Counted from the stretch's first letter, positions 7,762-16,683 are shown. The stretch: 64,000 nucleotides of DNA from Candidatus Sphingomonas colombiensis (GCA_029202845.1 CP119315.1:441501-505500); one strand, 5' to 3'. The notes: a model not told the origin generated them from the letters alone. Numbers and translations: made by a program.

Positions 7762-7861
7762 AGCGATTTCGAGGCAGGTGGAATCACCTGCCGGCTCGGA
7801 CGTCGCGTCAGACAAAGGAATTGAGCGGCGATCCGATGCAATCGGATCGAGAACCGCTCTA
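7759..7861. repeat. ~100-bp palindromic intergenic repeat element
   Basis: The element starts TTAGAGCG and ends CGCTCTA. It contains two perfect hairpins: GCAGGTG-GAAT-CACCTGC (7774-7791) and CGATCCGAT-GCA-ATCGGATCG (7829-7849). It fills the gap between two convergent genes and overlaps the 3' end of gshA. Elements of this shape are dispersed in many alphaproteobacterial genomes. It may also serve as a bidirectional terminator. Confidence 0.75.
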
Positions 7862-9232
7862 GAAGCTCGCCTCGCCGTACACGCGCGAAACGTCACCGTT
7901 CCATGCGCCGTGATAGCGTTCCAGCAATACCTCCGCCGGCACCTTGCCGCTGCGCACGATCTCGCGCAGCGGATCGAGGAAGCCAGATTCGTTGTCGCCC
8001 GAGCGATTGAGCCGCGCGCGCGCCGCCAGCCCGGCATTGGCAATATCGAGCACCTCCCCGGCGATATCGCGCAGCGTGCCGCCACCGGGGATCGGCGCGG
8101 CGAGGCCCAGCTTCGGCGCACCGCTCCGTAGCGCCTCGCGCTCCTCCATCGTCCAGTGCTTCACCACATCCCATGCCGCGTCGAGCGCGCCCTGATCGTA
8201 GAGCAGCCCGACCCAGAAGGCCGGCAGCGCGCAGATGCGGTTCCACGGCCCGCCATCCGCGCCGCGCATCTCAAGAAAGGTCTTGAGCCGCACTTCGGGG
8301 AAAGCGGTGGAAAGGTGATCGTTCCAATCCTCCATCGTCGGCAATTCGCCGGGGAGGACAGGCAGTTCGCCCTTCAGGAAATCGCGGAACGACAGCCCCG
8401 CCGCGTCGATATAACGGCCTTCGCGATAGGCGAAGTACATCGGCACATCGAGCATATATTCGGCATAACGCTCATAGCCGAAGCCATCCTCGAACACGAA
8501 CGGCAGCATCCCGGTGCGCGCCGGATCGGTATCGGACCAGATGTGGCTGCGATAGGAAAGATAGCCGTTGGGCTTGCCTTCGGTGAACGGCGAATTGGCG
8601 AACAGCGCGGTGGCGAGCGGCTGAAGCGCAAGGCCGACGCGGAACTTCTGCACCATATCCGCTTCGCTGGCGTAATCGAGGTTCACCTGGATCGTGCAGG
8701 TGCGCAGCATCATATCCAGCCCCATCGAGCCGACGCGCGGCATATGGCGCAGCATGATCGCATAGCGGCCCTTGGGCATGATCGGCAGCTCGGCGCGGGT
8801 CTTGTCCGGCCACATGCCGAGCCCGAGGAAGCCGATGCCGAGCTTCTCCCCCGCTGCCTTCACCTGTTCCAGATGACGGCCGGTTTCGGCGCAGGTTTCG
8901 TGGAGGTTGTCGAGCGGCGCGCCGGACAATTCGAATTGTCCGGCCGGCTCCAGGCTGACGGCGCCGTCCGGGCCGGTAAGCGCGATGAGCTTGCCGCCCT
9001 CCTCCACCGGCTGCCAGCCATATTGCTGAAGCTCGGTCAGCAACGCGCGAATGCCGCCCGACTCGTCCCATGACGGGGCATGATGATCGGCAATGGAATA
9101 GACGAATTTCTCGTGTTCGGTGCCGATGCGCCAGCGTTCCTTTGGCTTCTCGCCGCGCGCGAAGCTGCCGATGAGCTGATCGCGCGATTCGATGACCGGC
9201 GAGTTGCTTTCCGAAACGGTCTTGGTCGTCAT
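7859..9232 (-). CDS. gshA: Glutamate--cysteine ligase
   Basis: 457 residues, of the plant/alphaproteobacterial class of glutamate-cysteine ligases. Recognisable stretches are RIGTEHEKFVY near residue 35, the glutamate-binding SLEPAGQFELSGAPL near 93, MLRTCTIQVNLDY near 178 and PNGYLSYRSHIW near 225. It makes gamma-glutamylcysteine, the first and limiting step of glutathione synthesis, in the cytoplasm. Length is normal for the class. The run rsmE - kinase-like gene - gshA points one way and faces ubiA, an arrangement I recall from other sphingomonads. Confidence 0.95.
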   Translation of the reverse strand: MTTKTVSESNSPVIESRDQLIGSFARGEKPKERWRIGTEHEKFVYSIADHHAPSWDESGGIRALLTELQQYGWQPVEEGGKLIALTGPDGAVSLEPAGQFELSGAPLDNLHETCAETGRHLEQVKAAGEKLGIGFLGLGMWPDKTRAELPIMPKGRYAIMLRHMPRVGSMGLDMMLRTCTIQVNLDYASEADMVQKFRVGLALQPLATALFANSPFTEGKPNGYLSYRSHIWSDTDPARTGMLPFVFEDGFGYERYAEYMLDVPMYFAYREGRYIDAAGLSFRDFLKGELPVLPGELPTMEDWNDHLSTAFPEVRLKTFLEMRGADGGPWNRICALPAFWVGLLYDQGALDAAWDVVKHWTMEEREALRSGAPKLGLAAPIPGGGTLRDIAGEVLDIANAGLAARARLNRSGDNESGFLDPLREIVRSGKVPAEVLLERYHGAWNGDVSRVYGEASF

Positions 9233-9276
9233 GATCGCGCCTTACGCGGGGATGAACGGGTCCGCTAGAGGGCCTG

Positions 9277-9786
9277 TTATCGCGCGTCGATCGAGGCAAG
9301 GAACGCCGCGACCTCACGCCGGGTACGTAACGTCTCCACCCGCCCGTCAAAGCAATCGCGCACCAGCTCCACGCGCGGGCGGATATCCTCGCGCCAGCGC
9401 CATGCGTAGCGCAGAAACTCGCGGTCGAAGCGTTCGCGGCATCCCTCGGCGGCGTCCGCCCGCTCGCGCCCATATCCCAGCGCATTGCGCCGCAGGATGC
9501 GGGAGAAGGTCAGCCAGCGCGGCAGATCGAGATAGACGAGCAGATCGGCCGCCGCGAGGCGCGGCGCGGCGGTGAAAGAATAATTGCCGTCGATCACCCA
9601 GCCGGGAAGGCCGGCGACTCGCGTCACCTCATCCGCGAACTCGGCCGCCGGGCGCGGCTCCCAGCCCGGCAGATGATAAAGGCGATCGAGATGGAATACC
9701 GGCACGCCCAGCCGCGCGCCGATCGCACGCGCGAGCGTCGACTTCCCGCTGCCGGGGCCACCCATCACCATCACGCGCCGGGTCAT
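9277..9786 (-). CDS. Adenylate-kinase-like P-loop kinase (FlaR/topology-modulation type)
   Basis: 169 residues from the ATG at 9786; the open frame to 9930 lies inside rsmE and is ignored. Walker A is GGPGSGKST at about 9-17. FHLDRLYHLPGWEPR then resembles the acceptor-binding segment of small adenylate-kinase-related proteins annotated as DNA topology modulation FlaR-like, and WVIDGNYS fits the second strand of that group. Its substrate is unknown in the family. It lies ~10 bases from rsmE's stop and 44 bases before gshA, so the three may be cotranscribed. Confidence 0.75.
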   Translation of the reverse strand: MTRRVMVMGGPGSGKSTLARAIGARLGVPVFHLDRLYHLPGWEPRPAAEFADEVTRVAGLPGWVIDGNYSFTAAPRLAAADLLVYLDLPRWLTFSRILRRNALGYGRERADAAEGCRERFDREFLRYAWRWREDIRPRVELVRDCFDGRVETLRTRREVAAFLASIDAR

Positions 9787-9796
9787 GGCGCGAATG

Positions 9797-10534
9797 CTAG
9801 CGCCAGTCCCCCGCCGCCGCCATCCACACCGCGACCGCCGCCGCCGCTGCCGTCTCGGCGCGCAGGATGCGCGGTCCGAGCGATATCGCCACCGCGCCCG
9901 GCGTCGCGCGAATCGCGGCGCGCTCCTCATCGTCGAAGCCGCCTTCGGGGCCGATCAGGATCGCCGCCGCGCCGGGCTTCATCGCCTCGCGCGCGGGCGC
10001 GCCGCCTTGTTCATCGGCGAAATAGAGCGCGCGGTCGGCCGGCCACTCGCGAAGCAGCGCGGCGAGCTTCACCGGCTCGCTTACCTCGGGCAGCGCGGTG
10101 CGGCCGCATTGCTCGGCGGCCTCGATCATATGCGTGCGCAACCGATCCGTGTTGGGCTTGTCCACCACCGTGCGCCGTGTGACGACCGGCACCAGCCGCG
10201 CGATGCCCAGTTCGCACGCTTTCTCCGCCATCCAGTCGACGCGGCCCTTCTTGAGCGGCGCCGCGACGAGCCACAGATCCGGCACCGCTTCGCGCGGGGC
10301 GAGTTGCTCGCGCACGTCGAGCGTCACCTCGCGCCGCCCGACGCTTTCCGCCACCGCGAGCCATTCGCCGGTCGCATCGTCGAACAATTTCACCGGATCG
10401 CCCGGCTTCATCCGCATCACTTGCCCCAAATAATGCGCCGCCGGCCCGTCGATCCGCCGCGCGCCGGGCGCGAGCGGCTCGGCCACATACAGGCGCGGCG
10501 TCGAGCGCGGCGGCCATGCGGGGGTAGCGATCAC
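9797..10534 (-). CDS. rsmE: 16S rRNA (uracil-1498-N3)-methyltransferase
   Basis: 245 residues from a GTG at 10534 (IATPAWPP is the usual sphingomonad start); an in-frame ATG at 10561 is the alternative. The first ~70 residues form the PUA-like RNA-binding domain (RLYV, HYLGQVMRM, GEWLAV). The rest is a SPOUT methyltransferase with the knot motifs LIGPEGGFDDEE and LGPRILRAETA. It methylates U1498 of 16S rRNA in the assembled small subunit. The chosen GTG overlaps the stop of a small upstream frame (GTGA), which supports this start. Confidence 0.92.
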   Translation of the reverse strand: MIATPAWPPRSTPRLYVAEPLAPGARRIDGPAAHYLGQVMRMKPGDPVKLFDDATGEWLAVAESVGRREVTLDVREQLAPREAVPDLWLVAAPLKKGRVDWMAEKACELGIARLVPVVTRRTVVDKPNTDRLRTHMIEAAEQCGRTALPEVSEPVKLAALLREWPADRALYFADEQGGAPAREAMKPGAAAILIGPEGGFDDEERAAIRATPGAVAISLGPRILRAETAAAAAVAVWMAAAGDWR

Positions 10535-10632
10535 TTCGTTCGGCCTCGTCCGATCATCCATCGCGCGAGCATGAACAGGAGGAAGCCGGCGAAGGCAATG
10601 CCGATCACCGCTAGCGTAATCACCCCCGCCAC
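10531..10632 (-). CDS. Possible small membrane protein upstream of rsmE (start uncertain)
   Basis: A frame on the minus strand is open from 10719 to the stop at 10531-10533. It reads as one very hydrophobic helix (VAGVITLAVIGIAFAGFLLF) followed by the basic tail RWMIGRGRTK. The stop overlaps the rsmE GTG as GTGA, typical of coupled genes. No ATG or ribosome-binding site precedes it. The entry uses the GTG at 10632, giving 33 residues; a longer product would need a non-standard start or a base error. The hydrophobic pattern and overlap are the only support. Confidence 0.35.
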   Translation of the reverse strand: MAGVITLAVIGIAFAGFLLFMLARWMIGRGRTK

Positions 10633-10691
10633 CCGCAGGATCGCGTAGAACAGGGCCTCGACGAACCGACCGATCGCTACCGAAAGATGGA

Positions 10692-11099
10692 TCAGCGGAC
10701 GCGCTTCCAGCTTTGCGTCTTACAGCCGAAGCCCGCGAACAGGCAGCCCTTGCCGACGATCGTGTCGCGATCGACCAGTTCCAGCGTGCCATCGAACGTC
10801 TTGTCGATATCCGGCACATAGACCTGGCCGTACCACAGCCCGTCTTCCTCCTGCTGGAAATCGTGGAACAATTCGGTCCCGATCAGCCGATCCGTGCCGC
10901 CGCGCGCGGCATCCGCCTTCGCCTTTTCGCTCGCCGCGATCACGCGGCCGCACAGTCCGGGCCCGCACGGCGCGATGCGGATGCGCACGCTATCCGAATC
11001 GTTGCGCCAGGTGCCCGTAAGCGCCGGCCCGCGCTGTGCCGCGACCGGCATGGAGATCGAAACCAGTGCGGCCATCGCCGCGATCCGCATCAAGGACAT
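10692..11099 (-). CDS. DUF2147 family secreted protein
   Basis: 135 residues from the ATG at 11099, spaced 9 bases from AAGGAG; an ATG at 11105 is the alternative. Residues ~1-20 are a signal peptide ending PVAAQ. The mature part fits DUF2147: GTWRND near the start, a CGPGLCGRV cysteine pair, the GLWYGQVYVPD strand, and KGCLFAGFGCKTQSWKRV at the end. The four cysteines probably form disulfides in the periplasm. The function of the family is not established. A second DUF2147 gene lies at 45.1 kb beside mprF. It is divergent from ubiA. Confidence 0.8.
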   Translation of the reverse strand: MSLMRIAAMAALVSISMPVAAQRGPALTGTWRNDSDSVRIRIAPCGPGLCGRVIAASEKAKADAARGGTDRLIGTELFHDFQQEEDGLWYGQVYVPDIDKTFDGTLELVDRDTIVGKGCLFAGFGCKTQSWKRVR

Positions 11100-11210
11100 A
11101 CGCATACACTCCTTCCGCTGGCGCCTATATCTAGTGGCAGCCGATCCGGAACGACAAACTGTGCCAACCGGCTGTGGCGGAAGCGAGGCGCGGCGGGTAG
11201 GAAGCATCGC

Positions 11211-12125
11211 GTGACCGACGCACCCGATATCGTCCCCGATACGCAGCATCGCGGCATCGTCGCCGCGCTCCCGCCACGATTGCGCAATTTCGCGCTGCTC
11301 GCGCGCTTCGACCGGCCGATCGGCTGGTGGCTGCTGTTCTGGCCCGGCGCATGGGCGGTGGCGCTGGCCGGCGGCGCGGTGGAACGCTGGCCGCTGATCC
11401 TCTGGCTGCTCGCCGGCAGCATCGCGATGCGCGGCGCGGGTTGTGTCTATAACGATATCGTCGATCGCGAGCTGGACGCCAGCGTCGCGCGTACGCGATC
11501 CCGCCCGCTTGCCAGCGGGGCGGTGTCGCTCAAGGCGGCATGGGCGTGGCTGGGGGCGCTCGCCCTCGTCGGGCTGGTCGTGCTGCTGCAACTCAGGGTC
11601 GATACCGCGATCATCGCGGTCGCCAGCCTCGCGCTGGTCGCGGCCTATCCGTTCATGAAGAAGATCACCTGGTGGCCGCAGGCGTGGCTCGGGCTGGTAT
11701 TCTCATGGGCCGCGCTGGTCGGCTGGAACGAGACATGGGGCTGGGTCGCGCTGCCGGGGCTGCTGCTTTACGCCGGATCGATCTGCTGGGTGATCGGCTA
11801 TGACACGATCTACGCCTTGCAGGATCGTGAGGATGACACGCTGATCGGCATCCGTTCATCGGCGCTGGCGATGGGCAGGCATGTGGTGCCGGGTGTTTCC
11901 GCCTTCTACGCCGCCGCGCTGACATTATGGGGCGGCGCCTTGTGGCTGGTTCGGCCCGATCCATTGGTGTTCGTCGCGCTGCTGCCGATGGCGGCGCATC
12001 TCGGCTGGCAGGTGCTGACGCTCAGGCCGGATGATGGTGACGGCGCCCTCGCCCGCTTCCGCGCCAACCGCTTCGCGGGCCTGTTGATGTTCCTCGCCTG
12101 CGCCGTGGTCGGCACGCGACTGTAG
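11211..12125 (+). CDS. ubiA: 4-hydroxybenzoate polyprenyltransferase
   Basis: 304 residues from a GTG at 11211 preceded by TAGGAAG. About eight membrane helices are visible. Both aspartate-rich prenyl-diphosphate sites are present: YNDIVDRELD (N81) with downstream RPLASG, and DREDD at about 205-209. UbiA attaches the polyprenyl tail to 4-hydroxybenzoate in the inner membrane, an early step of ubiquinone synthesis. The gene diverges from the DUF2147-rsmE-gshA run and meets a secreted-protein gene tail-to-tail with one base between. Confidence 0.95.
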   Translation: MTDAPDIVPDTQHRGIVAALPPRLRNFALLARFDRPIGWWLLFWPGAWAVALAGGAVERWPLILWLLAGSIAMRGAGCVYNDIVDRELDASVARTRSRPLASGAVSLKAAWAWLGALALVGLVVLLQLRVDTAIIAVASLALVAAYPFMKKITWWPQAWLGLVFSWAALVGWNETWGWVALPGLLLYAGSICWVIGYDTIYALQDREDDTLIGIRSSALAMGRHVVPGVSAFYAAALTLWGGALWLVRPDPLVFVALLPMAAHLGWQVLTLRPDDGDGALARFRANRFAGLLMFLACAVVGTRL

Positions 12126-12126
12126 C

Positions 12127-12615
12127 TCAGATCCGGCATTTCTGCGCGCGTGCAATGCCGCGCAGGAAGCCGCGCCGCGCGAGCCCGGCATAAGTTGCCG
12201 CCTGCATCCGGCGCTGCGCGGCGGCGGCGCCGCTCACCTCACGCACCAGTCCGCGAAACGGAATGATCGTATCGACCACCGTCTCGCCGGCCACTTTCGC
12301 GATCTGCCCGGCCTTGGTGCCCGATACCGGCACCGCCTCGCCGAAATCGGGGCCAAGCGCGGTGTTCAGTGCGGCGACGCCGCGCGAAAGCTGCGCGCAC
12401 GAAGCGGTACCCTGCATACTATACGGCGCGTCGGCGGCGCGCTGGAGCACCGGCGGCACCTTCTTGTTCGCGATGCCGACATCATGCGCAGGCCGCGCGG
12501 CGATCTTGCCGGCTTCGGACAGGGTGGAGCTATTGTTTTCCTGAGCCTCCTGCGCGGCGAGCGTCGCGGGCAGCGTCGCGGCAACCATCATCAGAACCGT
12601 GGTGACGATACGCAT
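12127..12615 (-). CDS. Hypothetical periplasmic protein
   Basis: 162 residues with a clear signal peptide (~1-20, ending TLAAQ). The mature protein has no family signature I recognise. It contains a pair of cysteines (ASCAQL near 73 and AQKCRI at the C-terminus), which may pair. The middle TVVDTIIPFRGLVREVSGA is a short hydrophobic stretch. The gene is convergent with ubiA and divergent from creD. Coding is supported by signal peptide, length and tight spacing. Confidence 0.65.
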   Translation of the reverse strand: MRIVTTVLMMVAATLPATLAAQEAQENNSSTLSEAGKIAARPAHDVGIANKKVPPVLQRAADAPYSMQGTASCAQLSRGVAALNTALGPDFGEAVPVSGTKAGQIAKVAGETVVDTIIPFRGLVREVSGAAAAQRRMQAATYAGLARRGFLRGIARAQKCRI

Positions 12616-12800
12616 CGTTCGTTTCCCCTTCCGATTCGGCCCGCAACATCCTCATGTTCCGCAGGCGATCCGTAAATGAACGCAGCAGCCCGCCGCACGA
12701 TCCATCCGCCCGGCATGCCATCGGAGCCGCCTTGCATTGTCGTCCGCGCTTTCCGTCGCTAATCGAGAACGGTTCGTCGACACAACGGGGGGAAGCGACA

Positions 12801-14186
12801 ATGGCGATTGATCACCGGACGCCGGGCCGCAAGCTGATGATCGCGGTGCTGATCGCCATGTTGCTCGCGATCCCGCTCTTCACCGTCTATATGCTGGTGT
12901 ACGACCGGCAATCGCAATCACAGGTCGCGCGCGCCTCGATCGCAAACGGCTGGGGCGGCGCGCAGACGATCGCCGGCCCGGTGCTCGTCCTCCCCTATCA
13001 GGAGCAGGTGACGGAGACGGTCAACGAAGGCGGGCGGCAGGTCGCCAAGACCACCACCGTCTGGCGCGAACTGACGCTGGCGCCCGAACAGGCCGATCTG
13101 CGCACCACACTCACCCCCGAACGCCGCCGCCGCTCGATCTACGAAGCGGTGCTGTTCGAAGCCGCGGCCAGCGGCACCGCGCGGTTCGCGCTCCCGGCCG
13201 ATCTCGCGCGTTTCGGCATCACGCCGGACCGCCTGTTCTTCGATCGCGCGGAGTTGCGCTTCGGCCTGCGGGACGCGCGCGGCCTGTTCGGCGCGCCGCC
13301 GGCGGTGGCGGTGGATGGCCGCAAGCTGGTGCTTCAGCCGGGCAAGGGATCGCCCGCGACCGGTGGAGCGGGCTTCTTCACCTGGCTCGACGCCTCTGCA
13401 CTGCGCGATCGCGCAATGACCGCGAACTTCAACTTCACCTTCCGTGGCAACGGCTGGCTCTCGCTCGCTCCGCAGGCCGGGGACACGCGCTGGACGGTCA
13501 CGTCGAAATGGCCGCATCCGAGCTTCCAGGGCGGTTTCCTGCCGAGCGCGCAGCAGGTGACGGCGAACGGCTTCAACGCCACCTGGCGAGTCGGCAACCT
13601 CGCGCTTGGCCGCGCGCTCGTTTCGTCGGGCGAGCAGACCCCGGACGCCGCCCCCGATATCACCACCGATCGCTACGACACCACGCAGGCGGCTGGAACG
13701 TATGAGGCGCGGGTCGATCTGATCTCGCCCGTCGATCTCTACAGTCAGGTCAATCGCTCGGTGAAATACGGCTTCCTGTTCATCGGCTTCACCTTCATGG
13801 CGTTCCTGATGTTCGACGTGATCGCGGGCGTGCGCGTGGCGACGGCGGAATATCTGCTGGTGGGTGCCGGGCTGGTGCTGTTCTTCGTGATGCTGCTGGC
13901 GTTTGCCGAGGTGATCGGCTTTGCGCTCGCCTATATCGTCGCGGCGGCGGCGATCATCGGGCTGCTCACGGCCTATTCCGCCGCGGTGCTGAAAAGCTGG
14001 CGGCGCGCGGGCTATATTGCCGCATTGCTCACCGCGCTCTACGCGATCCTCTACGTCTTGCTGAGCCTGGAGGCCTATTCGTTGCTGATTGGAGCGATTC
14101 TCCTGTTTGCGGCGTTGGCCGGCATCATGTACCTGACGCGAAATCTCGACTGGAGCGGCCTCCGCTCCGCGACCGCAACAGACTGA
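12801..14186 (+). CDS. creD: CreD-family inner membrane protein
   Basis: 461 residues from the ATG at 12801 behind GGGGGGAAG; frames reaching further upstream lack a ribosome site. There is one N-terminal membrane helix (~12-32), a large periplasmic domain (~35-330) with IAGPVLVLPY near 52, then five or six helices from ~335 (VKYGFLFIGFTFMAFLMFD). This is the CreD layout. In enterobacteria CreD belongs to the CreBC regulon and affects envelope integrity and beta-lactam tolerance; creBC are not nearby. It ends 13 bases before sdhB, so it may share its transcript. Confidence 0.85.
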   Translation: MAIDHRTPGRKLMIAVLIAMLLAIPLFTVYMLVYDRQSQSQVARASIANGWGGAQTIAGPVLVLPYQEQVTETVNEGGRQVAKTTTVWRELTLAPEQADLRTTLTPERRRRSIYEAVLFEAAASGTARFALPADLARFGITPDRLFFDRAELRFGLRDARGLFGAPPAVAVDGRKLVLQPGKGSPATGGAGFFTWLDASALRDRAMTANFNFTFRGNGWLSLAPQAGDTRWTVTSKWPHPSFQGGFLPSAQQVTANGFNATWRVGNLALGRALVSSGEQTPDAAPDITTDRYDTTQAAGTYEARVDLISPVDLYSQVNRSVKYGFLFIGFTFMAFLMFDVIAGVRVATAEYLLVGAGLVLFFVMLLAFAEVIGFALAYIVAAAAIIGLLTAYSAAVLKSWRRAGYIAALLTALYAILYVLLSLEAYSLLIGAILLFAALAGIMYLTRNLDWSGLRSATATD

Positions 14187-14199
14187 ATCGGGAAGAACG

Positions 14200-14982
14200 A
14201 TGGCCGAATTCACCTTGCCCGCGAACAGCAAGATCAAGGGCGGACGGAAAATCCCGTCGCCCCAGCCCGGCGGCAAGATGCGCAATTTCAAGATTTATCG
14301 CTACGATCCCGATTCGGGCGAGAATCCGCGCTACGATACGTTCGAGGTTAACCTCGACGAATGCGGCCCGATGGTTCTGGACGCGCTGATCAAGATCAAG
14401 AGCGAGCAGGATTCGTCGCTCACCTTCCGCCGCTCGTGCCGCGAAGGCATCTGCGGCTCCTGCTCGATGAATATCGACGGCAAGAATGGCCTCGCCTGCA
14501 CCACCGCGATCGAGGATATGAAGGGCGAGGTGAAGATCACCCCGCTGCCGGCGATGGACGTGATCAAGGATCTCGTCCCCGATTTCACGCATTTCTACGC
14601 GCAATATGCCTCGATCACGCCGTGGCTGCAGACCGTCACGCCGGCGCCCGCCGGCAAGGAGCGGCTCCAGTCGCCGGAGGATCGCGCCAAGCTCGACGGC
14701 ATGTACGAATGCATCCTGTGCGCATGCTGCTCCACCTCGTGCCCAAGCTATTGGTGGAATTCGGACAAGTTCCTCGGCCCGGCGATCCTGCTTCAGGCCT
14801 ATCGCTGGCTCGCCGACAGCCGCGACGAGATGACCGGCGAGCGGCTCGATGCGCTGGAAGATCCCTTCCGCCTGTATCGTTGCCACACGATCATGAACTG
14901 CGCCAACGCCTGCCCGAAGGGCCTGTCCCCGGCCAAGGCGATCGCGGAAATCAAGAAAATGGAAGCCGAACGCGTCGTCTGA
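14200..14982 (+). CDS. sdhB: Succinate dehydrogenase iron-sulfur subunit
   Basis: 260 residues. The N-terminal ferredoxin-like domain binds [2Fe-2S] through CREGICGSC and a later ACTT cysteine. The C-terminal domain binds [4Fe-4S] and [3Fe-4S] through CILCACCSTSCPSYW and CHTIMNCANACPKGL. It passes electrons from SdhA's FAD to ubiquinone in complex II. Length is typical. It is unusual that sdhC, sdhD and sdhA are not adjacent: creD precedes and a thioesterase follows, so the rest of complex II must be encoded elsewhere. Confidence 0.96.
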   Translation: MAEFTLPANSKIKGGRKIPSPQPGGKMRNFKIYRYDPDSGENPRYDTFEVNLDECGPMVLDALIKIKSEQDSSLTFRRSCREGICGSCSMNIDGKNGLACTTAIEDMKGEVKITPLPAMDVIKDLVPDFTHFYAQYASITPWLQTVTPAPAGKERLQSPEDRAKLDGMYECILCACCSTSCPSYWWNSDKFLGPAILLQAYRWLADSRDEMTGERLDALEDPFRLYRCHTIMNCANACPKGLSPAKAIAEIKKMEAERVV

Positions 14983-15001
14983 TCGTCCGTTCGCGTAGCA
15001 C

Positions 15002-15023
15002 GGCCCCGGTAATGCCCGGGGCC
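15002..15023. terminator. GC-rich hairpin after sdhB
   Basis: GGCCCCGG (15002-15009) pairs with CCGGGGCC (15016-15023) around a 6-base loop, about 20 bases past the sdhB stop. There is no T-run, so it may protect the 3' end of the message rather than terminate intrinsically. Confidence 0.5.
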
Positions 15024-15071
15024 GGTCCACTGGCCGGTTCAGGCTGAATCCGGCCGTTGCCGGGATGCCCC

Positions 15072-15533
15072 ATGACCGAGCCGAAACCTGAATTCCTCTA
15101 CGAGGAGCACCCCGATCATCCCGGCTGGATGAAATGGGGGTTCAAGGATTCGACGCGCTACAACGCGTTTCTCGGCGATATGATCGTCCGCGTGGAAGAC
15201 GGCATCGCCCGCGTGCGGATGACGCCTCAGCGGCAGCATTCCAATCTCGCCAATGTCGTGCACGGCGGCGCGATGCTCGGCTTCATCGATGTGTCGCTGT
15301 TTGCTGCCGCACGCAGCTTCGGCCTGGTCGCGGCCGGCACCGCCGTGACGCTGGATCTCAACACCCATTTCATCGGCGGCGGCAAGATCGGCGAACCGCT
15401 GGAGGCACGGGTGGAGCTTTTGCGCGAAACCGGGCGGATGCTGTTCCTGCGCGGGCTGATCGTGCAGGGCGATGACGGCGACGTGGTGGCCGAATTTTCC
15501 GGCACGATCAGAAAGCCCAGCGCGAAACGCTGA
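15072..15533 (+). CDS. PaaI-family hotdog thioesterase
   Basis: 153 residues from the ATG at 15072; an upstream TTG at 15057 adds five residues. The hotdog core has VVHGGAMLGFIDVSLFAAA at about 68-86, the PaaI/YbgC-like helix with the HGG motif, and VTLDLNTHFIGGG on the following strand. Such enzymes hydrolyse acyl-CoA thioesters; the substrate cannot be told. A GTCGCCCCG/CGGGGCGAC hairpin follows the stop, before zapE. Confidence 0.85.
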   Translation: MTEPKPEFLYEEHPDHPGWMKWGFKDSTRYNAFLGDMIVRVEDGIARVRMTPQRQHSNLANVVHGGAMLGFIDVSLFAAARSFGLVAAGTAVTLDLNTHFIGGGKIGEPLEARVELLRETGRMLFLRGLIVQGDDGDVVAEFSGTIRKPSAKR

Positions 15534-15591
15534 TCGCGAGCGGGCCGGGTCGCCCCGCTCACCGAGCCGGGGCGACGAATGGAGCAAGTAA

Positions 15592-16683
15592 TTGGGTAAA
15601 GTCCTTTCCGCTTATGACGCGCTCGTCGTCGCCGGCGAGTTGCGCCCCGATGCCGAGCAGGGCGCCGCCGCGCGCCGGCTCGACGCTTTGGCGACCGAGC
15701 TGGAACATCCGAAGACCAAGGGCCTGTTCCGCCGCCGCCCCGTGCCGCCGCGCGGCATTTATCTGTGGGGCGATGTCGGGCGCGGCAAATCGATGCTGAT
15801 GGACCTGTTCTTCGCCAATGTCGCGATTGAGCGTAAGCGCCGCGTCCATTTCGGCGAGTTCATGCTCGAGGTTCACGGCCGCATCGCGATCGAGCGTCGC
15901 AAGGAACTGGGCGATCCGATCCTCCCCGTCGCCACGGCGCTGGCGGCGGAGGCGCAATTGCTCGCGTTCGACGAAATGATGGTGACCAACTCGCCCGACG
16001 CGATGATCCTGTCGCGGCTGTTCACCGCATTGATCGAAATGGGCGTTACCGTCGTCACCACGTCGAACCGCGTGCCGGCGGACCTCTACAAGAACGGGCT
16101 CAACCGCGAACATTTCCTGCCGTTCATCGCGTTGATCGAGGAGCGGCTCGACGTGCTCGCGCTCAACGGTCCGGTCGATTACCGCCGCGACCGTCTGGGG
16201 CAGCAAGACACGTGGCTGGTCCCCAATGGCGCGAAGGCGACTGCTGAACTGTCCGCCGCCTTCTTCCGCCTGACCGATTATCCGCCCGAGGATCGCGCGC
16301 ACGTGCCAAGCGAGGAAATCCTCGTGCAGGGCCGCGCGCTGCATGTGCCCAAGGCGTTGAAAGGCGTCGCGGTATTCAGCTTCAAGCGGCTGTGCGGCGA
16401 AGCGCGGGGCAGCGCCGATTACCTCGCGATCGCGCGGCGCTTTCACACCGTCATCCTCGTCGGCGTGCCCGTGCTGGGGCCGGAGAACCGCAACGAGGCG
16501 GCGCGCTTCGTCAGCCTGATCGATGCGCTATACGAGCATAAGGTGAAGCTGCTCGCCGCCGCCGATGCGCAGCCGGACCAGCTTTATCCGAGCGGAGACG
16601 GCCGGTTCGAATTCCAGCGCACGGTCAGCCGGCTGGAGGAGATGCGTTCCGAGGAATATCTCGCGGCGGGCCACGGGAACTGA
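15592..16683 (+). CDS. zapE: Cell division ATPase ZapE (AFG1-like)
   Basis: 363 residues from a TTG at 15592 with GGAG seven bases upstream; no closer ATG fits. Walker A is WGDVGRGKS at ~62-70, Walker B is LLAFDEMMV near 123, and sensor-type VVTTSNRVP follows near 153. The pattern PRGIYLW...GKSMLMDLF is typical of AFG1/ZapE. In E. coli ZapE modulates FtsZ polymers during constriction; the mitochondrial relative Afg1 acts in protein quality control. It stands before the mdh leader. Confidence 0.92.
   Translation: MGKVLSAYDALVVAGELRPDAEQGAAARRLDALATELEHPKTKGLFRRRPVPPRGIYLWGDVGRGKSMLMDLFFANVAIERKRRVHFGEFMLEVHGRIAIERRKELGDPILPVATALAAEAQLLAFDEMMVTNSPDAMILSRLFTALIEMGVTVVTTSNRVPADLYKNGLNREHFLPFIALIEERLDVLALNGPVDYRRDRLGQQDTWLVPNGAKATAELSAAFFRLTDYPPEDRAHVPSEEILVQGRALHVPKALKGVAVFSFKRLCGEARGSADYLAIARRFHTVILVGVPVLGPENRNEAARFVSLIDALYEHKVKLLAAADAQPDQLYPSGDGRFEFQRTVSRLEEMRSEEYLAAGHGN

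Noticed and set aside
9786..9930. N-terminal extension of the P-loop kinase
   Set aside because: It is Arg-rich, lies inside rsmE in another frame, and the normal family start MTRRVMVMGGPGSGKS is at 9786.
12918..14291. 457-residue minus-strand frame across creD and the sdhB start
   Set aside because: Opposite two well-supported genes; composition is that of a complement frame.
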